From: Planctomycetaceae bacterium
GTDB taxonomy: Bacteria > Planctomycetota > Planctomycetia > Pirellulales > Pirellulaceae
Direction of reading: 5' to 3'
Assembly (NCBI GenBank): GCA_007121535.1
Contig: SKKK01000207.1
Span: 1-46,601 of the forward strand
DNA length: 46,601 nt
Positions 9,801 to 19,010 of this stretch are shown here, one piece after another (positions within the stretch are counted from its first letter, which is position 1; every line of letters begins with the position of its first letter). Made by a program: the position numbers and the translations under genes. The notes beneath the pieces were generated by a model. It made no database searches. It was not told where the DNA came from and saw only the letters and a list, made by a program, of their open reading frames with translations.

Positions 9801-12800
9801 GAGGCCGCCGAAGATGATATCGTCGCCGAACAGCGGTCGGAACAGCGGGTCCTGGGCCTGCGAAAACCCGTTCTCGTCGACTCTGGGCGTCAGGTTGAAC
9901 GGCGTCAGGTCGACCGTCTTCTTCAGCTTGCCCCCGACGTTGATCGTCGCCGTCTGCACTTTGCCCGGCGTGTAGATGAACTCGTTCAGAACGTTGCCGT
10001 GGATGATATGCGGCTTCTTCGGATCCGGATCCTCCGCCAGGAAGAAGTGAATCCCATACAGCGGTTCGCTGTAGGCGGTGATGTCGCCGGCGGTATTCCG
10101 GCTGGTGAAGATCCGGCCGTCGTCGCCCAGGATGCCGTCGTCGCCGGTGCCGCCGGAGATCCAGTCGTTGCCCCAGCCGCCGATGATGTCGTCGTCGCCG
10201 GCGTCGCCGAAGAGCCGGTTGTTGCCGCCGCCGCCATAGATCGTGTCGTCGCCGCTGCCGCCGTGGATCTCGTCGTGGCCGCCGATGTCCACCTTGGCCC
10301 AGATGGGCGCGAACAGGTCATTGCCGAACATGGGACGGAAGTCCGGATCGTTCGGGTCGGTCAGCGAGAAAAGATCGGGCCGCAGGTCCGGGCCGCCCGG
10401 GGTATAGTCGAGCAGCGTGACGCCGCGGACGACGATCTTCAAATCGGGATCGTAGCCGAACGCCGGGTTGTCGTAGTTGAACGAGACGTACAGCGGGGTG
10501 GCCGGGTTGCCTGTCGGGTTCACGTCCTCGCCAAACGTCCCGACGATGCGGATGATGTTGGCGTTGTCGCCGGCGATGGTGTCTGCGTCGCGAGCGTGGC
10601 TCTGCGACAGCGGGATCATCGGGTCGTCGTCGACGGTGCCGAACTCGCTGCCGACGAAGTTGTTGCGGTCGATGCGCGTGCCGGCGCCGCCGAAGATATA
10701 GTCGCCGCCGTCGGGCCGCATCGATGGATCGACGAGGCTGAAGAACGACGAACTGCCACCGACGATATCGTCCTGTCCCAATCCACCGAAGATCACGTCG
10801 GCGCCGCCCCCGCCCTCGATGTAGTCGTCGCCGTCCGTCGCGGCCTCGAACGAAGGCACAGCCGTCAGCGGGCCGAGCGGGTCGTCCGGGCCGCCGGGCG
10901 TACGTGATGCGCCGACTCGCCACGCCCCGATAAAAGCGCTCACGATGCTGCCATCGCCCTGGATGACGTCGTCGCCCAACTGCCCGAACAGCATGTCGCT
11001 GGCCGCCCCGCCGGCCAGGTAGTCGTTGCCGAAGCTGCCGACGCCGGCCAGTCCCAGATCGAACGAGAAGTTGTGCAGCAAGCTGTAGTCGATCAGGTAC
11101 TCGGCCCACCAGGGAGCGCCCTCGGGGTCTCGATAGTTGCGGACTATCTCGTCGTTCAGGAGTTGGCCGCTTTCGTCGGCGGTCGGAGCGGGCACGCCGG
11201 CGTGCGCGGGGTCCTGGTCGGATCGGCTGTACAGCAGCCCGCCGATCAGCGTCTGAAAACGCGGATTGGTAATGTCGCCGATGCGTCGGTCCAGGTATAC
11301 GTTGTCGCCGAAGATCAGGTCCTGGTCTTCGCCGCCATCCACCATATCGTGGCCGGCGCCGCCGATCAGGATGTCGCGGCCCAGCCCGCCGAAAATCGTG
11401 TCGTCGCCGCCGTTCTGCAACCGCCGCGAGTGGATGAACAGGACGGTATCCAGCGCCGTGGTCTGGATCTTTTGAGGCAGCGGATTGGGCAAGTTTGGAT
11501 CGGCAACGTTCTGGACGATCTCGCCGTGGTCGCCGAAGATGATGTCGTCGAAGTCGCCTTGCTGGCCGGCGGCGGTCGACAAGCCACTGCTCCAGATCAC
11601 CTGGCGCGCCGCTGCGCCGAATAAGATGTGGGCCAGATCGTCTGGCATGGCGGCGAGCAAGGCCGCATCGGGACCTTCGCCCCAGATCACGTCGCGCCCG
11701 GCCAGCATCGAGTCCCTGACCGGAGAGGGATAGGGGTTGATCGTGCCGAAAGTGGCGCCTGGCAGGATTCCCGCCGGGGCGCCGCCGTCGATGGTCGGAA
11801 TGGACAAGGCGCGGGTCAGGATGTCCACGTTGACGCCGGAGTCGCCGTAGATATGGTCCGGGCCGCGCTGGCCGAGGATGGTATCGTTGCCCGAGCCACC
11901 GGCCAAGTGGTCTCCCGCCTGGCTGCCGATGATCAGATCGTCACCGGGGCCGCCGTAGATGGTCAGGCCGACCGAAGGCAGGTGTTGCGAGGCGACGCCC
12001 GCAAACAGCGCGCTGGCATCGATGATGTCGTGGCCGTTGAATTGGTAGGGGTTGGCCAGCGGAAACACCCACACCGCGTCCTCGTTCTCGCCCAGCGGCA
12101 ACAGCGGGAACGGATCGAACGGCTTGTGACCGAAGTTGTAGCCCAGCACATTGTGCGGCTGGCCGCTGTACCAAACGCCGTCCTGCGACGTGTCGCCATA
12201 GATCACCAGCGGCGAGTCCGGGCCGCCGATCCCGCTCAACGCCACCGTCGTTTCGACGCCATCCTGGGGCGTCAGCGCATCGGTCTGGGCCAGCAGCAGG
12301 ATGGAACCCGGGCCGTGGATCGCATCGTCATCGAACCCGGCGATGGTGAAGCTGCCCTCGATGCCCGCGATCGACACGTGCAGACCGGCGGCAAAACCCT
12401 GCTCCTGCCAGCTCGTGCCGTCGTGTCGGATGATCCGTTCACTCTCCAGATCGAACGTCCCGGTGGTAGCCCGGCCCACGGTGACGTGGTCGCCGCCGAT
12501 CCGCACGCCGCCGTCGCGCTCGGGATCGAAGCCGAATACCGTCAGTTCGACATTCGCCTGGGGCGCCAGCGCCACGGTCCCCAATCCCATGACTGTGGCG
12601 CTCAGGTCCGTCACCGTGAACGTGCCGGCCAGTCCGGAGATCCAGACGTGCTGACCGACGTAGAAGCCGTCAGCGATCCAGTCGCCCGCGGTGCGCGTCA
12701 AACTGTCGGTGGCGATGCGCATCGTCCCCGCCGCCTCGGTGCGGAGCGGATCGGCGACGTGCACCGTCCGCTGGACATCGGTGCCGGCGGCGATGGCCGG

Positions 12801-15800
12801 ACCGCTCAGCAGCATCACGCTGCCTTGCCCTTGAGTCGCGAAGGGATCCTCGAACAGGCTCTGGTCGGCGTCGGCAAATCCAACGATCAAGCGGGTGCCC
12901 GTCTCGCCGATGATCTGCACCCGATGGCCGACCACGAAACCGGCGTCTTGCCAGGCGAGGCCGTCCAACCGCGTGAGACTGCTGCCGACGCCGGCGTCAG
13001 GCAACTCGACGTCATTGGCGGCGTTCATCGGACCCTTGATCTCCAACGGCGAGTTGCCGCCGCCATGTACCACCGTCAGGCCGCCGTGTTGGCCGGCGAC
13101 CGACAGGATGCTCTCCACGCCCGTTGCCTCGGGCAGCGGCGCATCCGCGAGTGTCTTGAGCGTCATCGCCTTGCCGCCATCGAAGATGTCGACCAGCCGC
13201 CAATGCCCTGTAAGGCCGCCGGTCTCGACCTTTACCAGGTGCCCGACAATAAAGCCGTCCTCGTCCCATTTGCCGTTGTCGCTGCGAGTCACCGTGAAGC
13301 CGGGGACGGTGGCCGTGACCGTGCCCGATGTGGTTCCGAGGGTGAGCGCGGGACCGCTGCCCAGCACCAGGATGCCGTTGGGCGTGACGATTTCGGTGAT
13401 GTCAACCGGATTTCGGATCGGGAGGATGGCGACGATCGTATACTCGTGGCCGCCGAACGTCACAGTCTGGCCTCGCAGGAAGCCCGCATCGCGCCAGTCG
13501 ACACCTTCTCCACCTACCGTAGCGGTGACGCGGGCCACGACGCCACTGTCGGCCTCGGCGTTCGATGCAGGACCAGCGACGGTGATGATACCCGTCACCG
13601 ACACGGCGTGGGCGAAGTTGAACGAACCGGCGGTGATGACCGGCTTGTCGATACCGATCACGGTACGCACTTCACCGGTCAGCGCCGGAAGCGTCTCGCC
13701 GCTCAAATGTTCCAACACCAGGATGCTGTTATCGTTCGGGTCGACGACCTCCACCCCGTCGATCAGTTGGACGAAGTCGTCGATGGCAACCACCAGGAAC
13801 GTGCCCTCGACGTCTTCGATGGTGACGGCTTGGCCGACCAGGAATCCGGAGCCTTTCCAATCGAAGCCGCGGCGCTCGATCGTGCCGCCACCCGCGCCAT
13901 CCGGCGTGAAGTCGAACACCTGCCTGGCCGACACCGGCGGGGCGGGGTTGAGCGTGCCGAGGATATCGAGCTGGTCGTTGCCCTGCCCGAGCATCAGGTT
14001 CACGACCTCAACCGTGCTCTGGTTGGCGTCGGTGCCGAACCCACCGTCGCCGAAGTTGACTTTGCCAAAGCTGATCCCGCCCGGCACGAACGCCGATTCT
14101 CCGAACACTCCCTCGACGTCGATGCCCAGAAGGGCCGCGAAGTCCAGGTCCCTGGCCATGCCGAAGCCGGTGAGCGTCGTCTGGGTCATCTGCCCGGAAC
14201 GGTTCTGCCGGCTCGAGTCGTTGAAGATGTTCAACACGTCGATCTGCTGCGACTCGGGCGGCTGGGCGCCGATCTGCAGCGGGAAATCATCCGCCTCGCC
14301 CGGCAGCTTCAGACCGCTCTTGAGCGAGCGGTCGGCGCCGGTGACGCCCCCCTCGACGGCCAGCGGACCCTTCAGCTTCGACAGCAGGTGCGTCGAGACC
14401 GGGAAGATTTTCACGCCCTGGCGGACGAGAGGCACTTCGAAATAGGGATCGGCCCGCAGTTCGACGGTCTGCTGCACGTACCAGTTCGTGTCGTCAAAGA
14501 CCACGACAGCCGCGATGCGGGTCACCGAGACGTTCAGCATTCCCGTCCACCAGGCGGGCAGCGGCGTCTCGGCCGTGAACTCGAGCTTTTCGTCGAACGT
14601 CTCGTTGTCGCCGCGGATGATGGCGATCTTCAGATCCACGGTTTCGACCGGATTGGCAAGGTTGGTGACGCGGACGCGCTGGCCTTCGACGAAGCCGTCG
14701 GCCAGCCAGCCGGACATGTCGGTGCGGATGAGCTGCCGGTCGGCGGCGTTCAGTTCGACGTGCCCTTCAAAGATGCCTTCGCGGGTCAGATTGCTGAGCA
14801 CCACGTCGTCCATCACCTCGGTGGGTTCGGCCGGATTGCCGCTGCCGGTGAAGGCCGTGGTCAACGTGATGGTCTCTTCAGTGACCGATTCGATGATGTA
14901 GTCGTCGTCGACCGCCAACGCACCCGAGCCGAAGATGCGAATCAGCCCGCCCGCCTTGAAGCCCTCGTCCGCGAAGCTGCCCAAGTCGGCGCCGGTGCCG
15001 CGAGTCAGCGTCCCCTTGCCGTCCTCTTCCCCGAAGATGATGCTGCCTTTGAAGAGCTGCGCCGGCCGGAGACCGCCAATCTCCTGCAGGACCACCGGGT
15101 TGCCATCGATCGTCAGCACATCCGCCAGCCCGTCCGTGATAACGGCCATTTCAACCGTGGTGCCCGCCGCCGGCTGCATGGTCAACCGGACGAAGTAGTC
15201 GTCGGTCTTCGTCTCGTCCACCACCGTATCGAGGTTATCGACGATCAGCAGTGTATTGCCGCCGCTTTCCAGGATCACCGCGCCCGGGGTATCGTTGTCG
15301 ATCACCTCGATGGCAATCAGGCCGTGGCCCGAGCGCAGGTTCGGGAAGAGATAGTCGCCGTTGGCGTCGATCGTCAGATCGGCGTCGCGAACGAAAGAGA
15401 TCACCGCCGTAAACGGGTCTTCTTTGGCGAAGTCGTTGCGCGCCCCGATACTCACCAGCACCGGCTTGTCCCAGTCGGCGGCGGTGAACGTGATGGTTCT
15501 GGCGTCCACGTCGAAACGCGGATCGTCCAGCGGATTGAACACCCGGATCTGCTGGTCGCTGTCCTCGTCCAAGTTGAGCCGGACGACGATTTCATCGCCG
15601 GGGTCGATTCCACGGCCTGTCGCCAGTTGGACGAGCAACTCGTCTCGCAGTTCCGTGACGGCGTCGCCTTCGATCACCAGCGTGCGGCGGTCCTCGATGA
15701 ACTGCCCCGTCATGGGATCGAAGGAACCCTGCTCGATCTCGGTCACCCGAATGCCCGGGGTGTCGTTGTCGCGCACTGCGACCTCGACGTTGCGAACCGC

Positions 15801-18800
15801 CATCCCGTCGTAGGTGTCGTCGGCCGAGATGACCGTATGCTGGGAGACGACGACGCGGTCACCCTCCGAACGGTTGTCATCCGGTGCGTAGATGAAGACC
15901 TGCTGGGCCTGGTGCCAGTTGCCAGGGGTAAAGGTCAGAACCACGGCTCGGTTGGGGATGAGTGTCGGGACGCCGTTGATCACGACCAACCGCTGGAAGT
16001 CCGCGTCCACCGGATTATTCATGACCGCCGGAGGCGTTTTGCTGATCCAGATCGAATCGCCCGGACCATCGTGCAGCGGGAAGGGGTTGACCAGCGTGTC
16101 GTCTTCTTCTTCCTGCGGAGACCGGGCCAGCGACACGGTGACGTAGACCGGATGCGTGGGCGCTTCCGCCAGGCGGATGAAGTAGCTGTCGACGGCGGTC
16201 GGGCCGCCGCCTTCCGCAACGGACGTGAATCCCTTGGGCTCGGTGATGACGACGCCACCGACCTTGGACGAGGCGACGTGGTAGTCGAAGCCGTCGACGA
16301 TCAGGCCGTTGTAGCGCGGGTCCGTGGACCGGACGAGGTGATCCACCGCGCCGCTGACGCCCTCCAGTTCCCGCATCACGATGTCTTCGACCACGTCGCC
16401 CGTGACGTTGATCGTATCGCTGCCCAGCCCGCCGACAACGCGGTACGAAACCCCGAAGGCGGTCGACTGGACAAAGAACTCGTCGTCGCCCTCCAGTCCG
16501 TCGACCTCGACCACCTGGATGTTGGTGAAGCGGACGTTGACGCCGGCGCCGAAAATCCCCTTGTCGGTGATGACAAAGTCGTCGGCGAATTCGGTGCCCA
16601 GGATCACCAGCTTGTTGAAGCCCGTGCCGCCGTCGACCGAGACCGGCGCGTTGACGTTGTACTGCACTTCGTCGTCACCGCCGCCGGCGCGGATGTCGAC
16701 CGGGCGAGCCGTCGAGAATCCCAGTCCGATGATCGGCACCGCGACGCCGTCTTCGTCCGTGACCAGGACCCAATCCCTCCAGTCGTCCGAGTTCTTGGCG
16801 TCCGCCGCGTTGATGACGCCATCCCCATTGACGTCGATCGTCGGGTTCAGAATGTCGTTGATGTCCAGCAGCCCGTCGTTGTTCGCATCGGTATCCACCA
16901 CCGCCGCCAGGGCAAAGGCGCGGACCACGAACAGGTCGTTGTCGTCGTCACCCTCCAGACGCAGCTCGGCCTGGTTCGCGTAGACAGTGAACTCGTCGTC
17001 GCCCGTGCCGCCCTGCACCACCATCGGCTCGCCGATCCCGGGGCTCAGCCATCCCCGTGTGGTCGGGATCAGGTTTGGGAAGACATCCTGCTCCAGCAGC
17101 CGGCCCTCCGCCTGGTCGCGTTTCAGGCCGAAGATCTGACCGATCTGGAATATATCGTCGCCCGCGCCGCCGTCCAGCCTCACGATCACCGTCGTGTCGT
17201 CGGAGAAGAAAGCGTCGTTGCCGCCCATGCCATAGACGGTAAGTCGGCCGTTCACGCCGCGGTCGTAATTGATCCGCTGGACCTTCACCGAATCTTCGTT
17301 GCCGACCAGGGTATCGCGGTACGGGGCGAGGCTTCCGTGCAGGATCGCCACATACCCCGGCTTGTCGGCCGTTTCGTTGGGCAGGAATCGCGCCGCGCGC
17401 AGCAAGAAGATGTCGTCGACGGGGAACTTTTCGCCCGTCGGCGACGACGGGTCGACACCGTTATCCGGTGAGTCGTAGCCGAAGATGTACAGCTCGTCCG
17501 CCCCGTCGTCCGGCGCTCCCGTGTCGAGCACGTTGATGACGTAGTTGCGCTCGTCCGGACCGTTGCTCCCCAGACTGTAGATCTTGTACGTGTCGCTTCC
17601 GGCCTGGCCGTCCAGCGTCAAGGTGTGTTCGGCAGCGATCGGCACGAAAGTCGTGATCGTCTTGGTGCCGCCAACCACGACGGGGTCGGGCACCACGACA
17701 TCCACCGCCACGCCCGTCGCCGGGCCGGTGGTGACTGCCGCGTCCTGGAGATAGTAGACAAGGAAGCGGTCTTCGCCGTCGGGTACGGAGGAATCGAGGT
17801 TTTGGCTGCCGCGCACCCGGGTCTTCGAGCCGATGAAGATATAGCCGTCATCGCCGTGCGTCGTGCCGCCGCTCGCACCGCTCGGGTCACCGAACTGGAA
17901 GGTATCGACATCCGAGTTGCCCCAGATCTGCGTCAAGTGGACGGGCGCCGTCAATGCCGGGACGGCCGAACCCACCGGCGCGCCACCCGCTTGGCTGCCC
18001 GGGGTGACGACGGCGCCGGCGATGATCCGCCCGCGCAGAAGCATGTTGGTACCGAACCCGGGATCGAGGTTCACCAGAGGGGCGATATCACCATTGGTTG
18101 CCGAGACGTCGCCGTAGATATCGATGCCGTGGGCAGCCATGATCTCGCTGTTCTGATGCAGGTTGACGTTGTCGCCGACCAACAGCAGCACCGACCCCTG
18201 TTCCGCAAAGATCTGACCGCGCGGCACCACGCGCGGCGCATCGGGATGGTTGCCGGGCGCGGTCATGTTGTTCTCCGCGAACCGCGCCGTCCCCGAAGGA
18301 AGCAGCTCGAAGTCCTCGCCCAGCGCAGCAGACTCGCGTACCGTCAGGCGGATGTCGCCCGTGTAGGTATGGGCCAGCACCAGCCGCAGGTTCCCAGCGG
18401 TCTCCGTCAGATAGATGTTGTTCGTGGCCTCGAGTCCCACGTAATCGGTGTTGGCCGGCGAGCCGCGCCGCGAGTCGATCTCCAGGTCGTTCGAAACCGT
18501 GCCGATGCTGGCTCCCGCACCGTTGGCGTCCAGATAGATCGATCGCCCCAGCACATTGGCGGCGTTGTCACCCGCGCCGGCGTTACGCGCATCGACGATC
18601 GAGCCGCCCACGGTGCGTAGTGAAACGTTGGCCTTGGTATCGACGGTATCGACTTTCAGATTGCCGATCAGTTCGCTGATCCAGATCCCGCCGTTGGAGG
18701 GCGCGTTGGCGTCGAATGCGTTCAGCACGCCGGTTCCGTTGTTCCGGTCGACGTTGATCTCCAGGAAGTCCGTCGGTGTGCCGATCCCGCCCAGCGAGGG

Positions 18801-19010
18801 AACGGGCGTTTCCGGTGTGACCACGCCCGAAATCAGGGTGATGTTGTTGCCCGTGACGTCGATCGACGGCAGACCGTCGGCATCCAGGATCCGGCGGCCC
18901 GAGGCCAGCGTCACGTTGCCTTCCGTCGAATGGATGTGCCCGACCAGCATGTCGCCGATCAGTTCGGTGGCTGTGATATTGCCGTTGGTGGTCAGGAAGA
19001 TCTGCGGCAC
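6834..19010 (-). CDS. Giant LEPR-XLL surface protein, C-terminal part (Calx-beta, RTX, lectin-like, dockerin)
   Basis: This is a 4,058-codon frame, almost certainly the second part of the gene that starts at 39612. It only appears separate because of a frameshift near 19,032. The listed start is an internal GTG with no visible ribosome site. In protein order it holds beta-strand repeats with VARLDGGAGDD-like segments, a run of three Calx-beta-like modules (DNDTPG motifs near 15,765 and 15,295), eight 'GF--G--V-I' modules (about 15.0-12.3 kb), RTX calcium-binding repeats of the GGxGxDxx type (12.0-9.1 kb), two concanavalin/LamG-like segments (about 8.9-7.5 kb) and two dockerin repeats (DVNGDGIVSAADVL and DVNGDGVVSALDVL). 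A charged tail of about 100 residues follows. RTX repeats bind calcium outside the cell and dockerins bind cohesins or anchor surface proteins (family knowledge). Role inferred: secreted adhesin or matrix fibre. Confidence 0.85.
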   Translation of the reverse strand: MPQIFLTTNGNITATELIGDMLVGHIHSTEGNVTLASGRRILDADGLPSIDVTGNNITLISGVVTPETPVPSLGGIGTPTDFLEINVDRNNGTGVLNAFDANAPSNGGIWISELIGNLKVDTVDTKANVSLRTVGGSIVDARNAGAGDNAANVLGRSIYLDANGAGASIGTVSNDLEIDSRRGSPANTDYVGLEATNNIYLTETAGNLRLVLAHTYTGDIRLTVRESAALGEDFELLPSGTARFAENNMTAPGNHPDAPRVVPRGQIFAEQGSVLLLVGDNVNLHQNSEIMAAHGIDIYGDVSATNGDIAPLVNLDPGFGTNMLLRGRIIAGAVVTPGSQAGGAPVGSAVPALTAPVHLTQIWGNSDVDTFQFGDPSGASGGTTHGDDGYIFIGSKTRVRGSQNLDSSVPDGEDRFLVYYLQDAAVTTGPATGVAVDVVVPDPVVVGGTKTITTFVPIAAEHTLTLDGQAGSDTYKIYSLGSNGPDERNYVINVLDTGAPDDGADELYIFGYDSPDNGVDPSSPTGEKFPVDDIFLLRAARFLPNETADKPGYVAILHGSLAPYRDTLVGNEDSVKVQRINYDRGVNGRLTVYGMGGNDAFFSDDTTVIVRLDGGAGDDIFQIGQIFGLKRDQAEGRLLEQDVFPNLIPTTRGWLSPGIGEPMVVQGGTGDDEFTVYANQAELRLEGDDDNDLFVVRAFALAAVVDTDANNDGLLDINDILNPTIDVNGDGVINAADAKNSDDWRDWVLVTDEDGVAVPIIGLGFSTARPVDIRAGGGDDEVQYNVNAPVSVDGGTGFNKLVILGTEFADDFVITDKGIFGAGVNVRFTNIQVVEVDGLEGDDEFFVQSTAFGVSYRVVGGLGSDTINVTGDVVEDIVMRELEGVSGAVDHLVRSTDPRYNGLIVDGFDYHVASSKVGGVVITEPKGFTSVAEGGGPTAVDSYFIRLAEAPTHPVYVTVSLARSPQEEEDDTLVNPFPLHDGPGDSIWISKTPPAVMNNPVDADFQRLVVINGVPTLIPNRAVVLTFTPGNWHQAQQVFIYAPDDNRSEGDRVVVSQHTVISADDTYDGMAVRNVEVAVRDNDTPGIRVTEIEQGSFDPMTGQFIEDRRTLVIEGDAVTELRDELLVQLATGRGIDPGDEIVVRLNLDEDSDQQIRVFNPLDDPRFDVDARTITFTAADWDKPVLVSIGARNDFAKEDPFTAVISFVRDADLTIDANGDYLFPNLRSGHGLIAIEVIDNDTPGAVILESGGNTLLIVDNLDTVVDETKTDDYFVRLTMQPAAGTTVEMAVITDGLADVLTIDGNPVVLQEIGGLRPAQLFKGSIIFGEEDGKGTLTRGTGADLGSFADEGFKAGGLIRIFGSGALAVDDDYIIESVTEETITLTTAFTGSGNPAEPTEVMDDVVLSNLTREGIFEGHVELNAADRQLIRTDMSGWLADGFVEGQRVRVTNLANPVETVDLKIAIIRGDNETFDEKLEFTAETPLPAWWTGMLNVSVTRIAAVVVFDDTNWYVQQTVELRADPYFEVPLVRQGVKIFPVSTHLLSKLKGPLAVEGGVTGADRSLKSGLKLPGEADDFPLQIGAQPPESQQIDVLNIFNDSSRQNRSGQMTQTTLTGFGMARDLDFAALLGIDVEGVFGESAFVPGGISFGKVNFGDGGFGTDANQSTVEVVNLMLGQGNDQLDILGTLNPAPPVSARQVFDFTPDGAGGGTIERRGFDWKGSGFLVGQAVTIEDVEGTFLVVAIDDFVQLIDGVEVVDPNDNSILVLEHLSGETLPALTGEVRTVIGIDKPVITAGSFNFAHAVSVTGIITVAGPASNAEADSGVVARVTATVGGEGVDWRDAGFLRGQTVTFGGHEYTIVAILPIRNPVDITEIVTPNGILVLGSGPALTLGTTSGTVTATVPGFTVTRSDNGKWDEDGFIVGHLVKVETGGLTGHWRLVDIFDGGKAMTLKTLADAPLPEATGVESILSVAGQHGGLTVVHGGGNSPLEIKGPMNAANDVELPDAGVGSSLTRLDGLAWQDAGFVVGHRVQIIGETGTRLIVGFADADQSLFEDPFATQGQGSVMLLSGPAIAAGTDVQRTVHVADPLRTEAAGTMRIATDSLTRTAGDWIADGFYVGQHVWISGLAGTFTVTDLSATVMGLGTVALAPQANVELTVFGFDPERDGGVRIGGDHVTVGRATTGTFDLESERIIRHDGTSWQEQGFAAGLHVSIAGIEGSFTIAGFDDDAIHGPGSILLLAQTDALTPQDGVETTVALSGIGGPDSPLVIYGDTSQDGVWYSGQPHNVLGYNFGHKPFDPFPLLPLGENEDAVWVFPLANPYQFNGHDIIDASALFAGVASQHLPSVGLTIYGGPGDDLIIGSQAGDHLAGGSGNDTILGQRGPDHIYGDSGVNVDILTRALSIPTIDGGAPAGILPGATFGTINPYPSPVRDSMLAGRDVIWGEGPDAALLAAMPDDLAHILFGAAARQVIWSSGLSTAAGQQGDFDDIIFGDHGEIVQNVADPNLPNPLPQKIQTTALDTVLFIHSRRLQNGGDDTIFGGLGRDILIGGAGHDMVDGGEDQDLIFGDNVYLDRRIGDITNPRFQTLIGGLLYSRSDQDPAHAGVPAPTADESGQLLNDEIVRNYRDPEGAPWWAEYLIDYSLLHNFSFDLGLAGVGSFGNDYLAGGAASDMLFGQLGDDVIQGDGSIVSAFIGAWRVGASRTPGGPDDPLGPLTAVPSFEAATDGDDYIEGGGGADVIFGGLGQDDIVGGSSSFFSLVDPSMRPDGGDYIFGGAGTRIDRNNFVGSEFGTVDDDPMIPLSQSHARDADTIAGDNANIIRIVGTFGEDVNPTGNPATPLYVSFNYDNPAFGYDPDLKIVVRGVTLLDYTPGGPDLRPDLFSLTDPNDPDFRPMFGNDLFAPIWAKVDIGGHDEIHGGSGDDTIYGGGGNNRLFGDAGDDDIIGGWGNDWISGGTGDDGILGDDGRIFTSRNTAGDITAYSEPLYGIHFFLAEDPDPKKPHIIHGNVLNEFIYTPGKVQTATINVGGKLKKTVDLTPFNLTPRVDENGFSQAQDPLFRPLFGDDIIFGGLGDDSIHGGSGDDALSGAEALPVSYAPRFDQQGNLAGLVRIDFDRPWNPGNVLFFARFGEDHFQDSWNAPKPVQSRMGQFYLYDEYDPLRAILFNADGTVWKEGPPPIERQYFLNFRSDEGPLVYGAVAFAPNGTPIEFAYRATDGDDVIFGDLGNDWIVGGTGRDNMYGGWGNDLINADDDLSTNDWLNDVPDTHPSYEDRVFGGAGLDILIGNTGGDRLIDWVGEFNTYLVPFAPFGIATVSRQIPPQLPEFLYALSASDGADPTRATDTGNDPARNGEPDGELGLIVQRDHGLWQDQTGGPTDPQPGNIPGGRRDVLRSADFNDGQAQGLFIDSGDWQVVQGRYQVSPNTVLDVLNIQQHRLNNGNPVVYRHGSGGTAIGGLVDGQTYFVIRLDNHHLMLAATLADAQAGRAIDLTSKGSGTSHSLTSSQRTVSFDPASALQIGGDAVAVMYVNHWLPSYFELRATLNGGKPTGGLKSNAYFIFDYQSPEDFKFAGINISNNKLEMGYRDASGWHVVAQANAQLRDDTDYDVLAAINGTVVTILLQNSSGGPGQGNNISFTYAFPARVDEDGNSYGLNRGMVGLGADNSIARIDNVFVQVLPAEITYERTEDFTDGSVGPFQVLSGDGQVVGDRYQLTSAAGGHPALSTTGLAIGMDSLLQLEATFRTDAVGGIVFDLYGPDDFKFAALSAATNQVLVGHYTARRGWQVDATASWNIDASADYTLGLTLKGTTVSVTVNGQSALGHSFNGLVVDGDFGMLGRHGVSSFDQFTIKTNDPGFATSGDGEDASLEAFMTSTTTDSPNPYNVNTLDVNGDGIVSAADVLLVINWINGHHSGVSASAGSASRYDVNGDGVVSALDVLMLINYLNTVALDNVDASFQGEGEAHLARAVWQSPAVEDRWEQPESTTEYEVDDSIAYSVTETWKRHMVATPEDQEEPVQLKSFNARIVDEALDQWLQELLRADSDSRHSKSSDAGLAFTSGNHE
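7165..7390 (-). repeat. Two dockerin type I (EF-hand-like) repeats
   Basis: Two copies of D-x-N-x-D-G-x-V-S-A-x-D-V-L-x-x-I-N, separated by a short serine/alanine linker, sit about 110 residues before the C-terminus of the giant protein. All calcium-coordinating Asp and Asn positions are present in both. No cohesin gene is in the window. Confidence 0.85.
9140..11980 (-). repeat. RTX (hemolysin-type) calcium-binding repeat region
   Basis: At least seven blocks of G-G-x-G-x-D-x-x nonapeptides (for example YGGPGDDLIIG, FGGLGRDILIGGAG, GGGGNNRLFGDAGDDDIIGG, GGTGRDNMYGGWGND) are separated by non-repeat spacers. On the plus strand this gives a marked CGTCGTCGCCGCCG-like texture. RTX blocks are usual in type I-secreted proteins. 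No type I exporter genes are present here. Confidence 0.85.
12330..15000 (-). repeat. Eight copies of a roughly 80-110-residue 'W-x-x-x-GF-x-x-G-x-x-V-x-I-x-G' module
   Basis: In protein order the cores read DEGFKAGGLIRIFG, ADGFVEGQRVRVTN, GSGFLVGQAVTIED, DAGFLRGQTVTFGG, EDGFIVGHLVKVET, DAGFVVGHRVQIIG, ADGFYVGQHVWISG and EQGFAAGLHVSIAG. Each is followed by a beta-rich stretch, often G-T-F/S-x-V/I. Spacing is uneven. The family is not recognised. Confidence 0.7.
15160..16260 (-). repeat. Calx-beta-like module run
   Basis: Three related segments show the Calx-beta pattern. They have an acidic start (TSVAEGGG, LVIEGDA, TVVDETKTDDYFVRL), a middle with long loops and FTAADWDKPVLVSI or FTPGNWHQAQQVFI strands, and in two of them a closing DNDTPG. 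Calx-beta domains bind calcium and are common in large adhesins. Confidence 0.65.
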
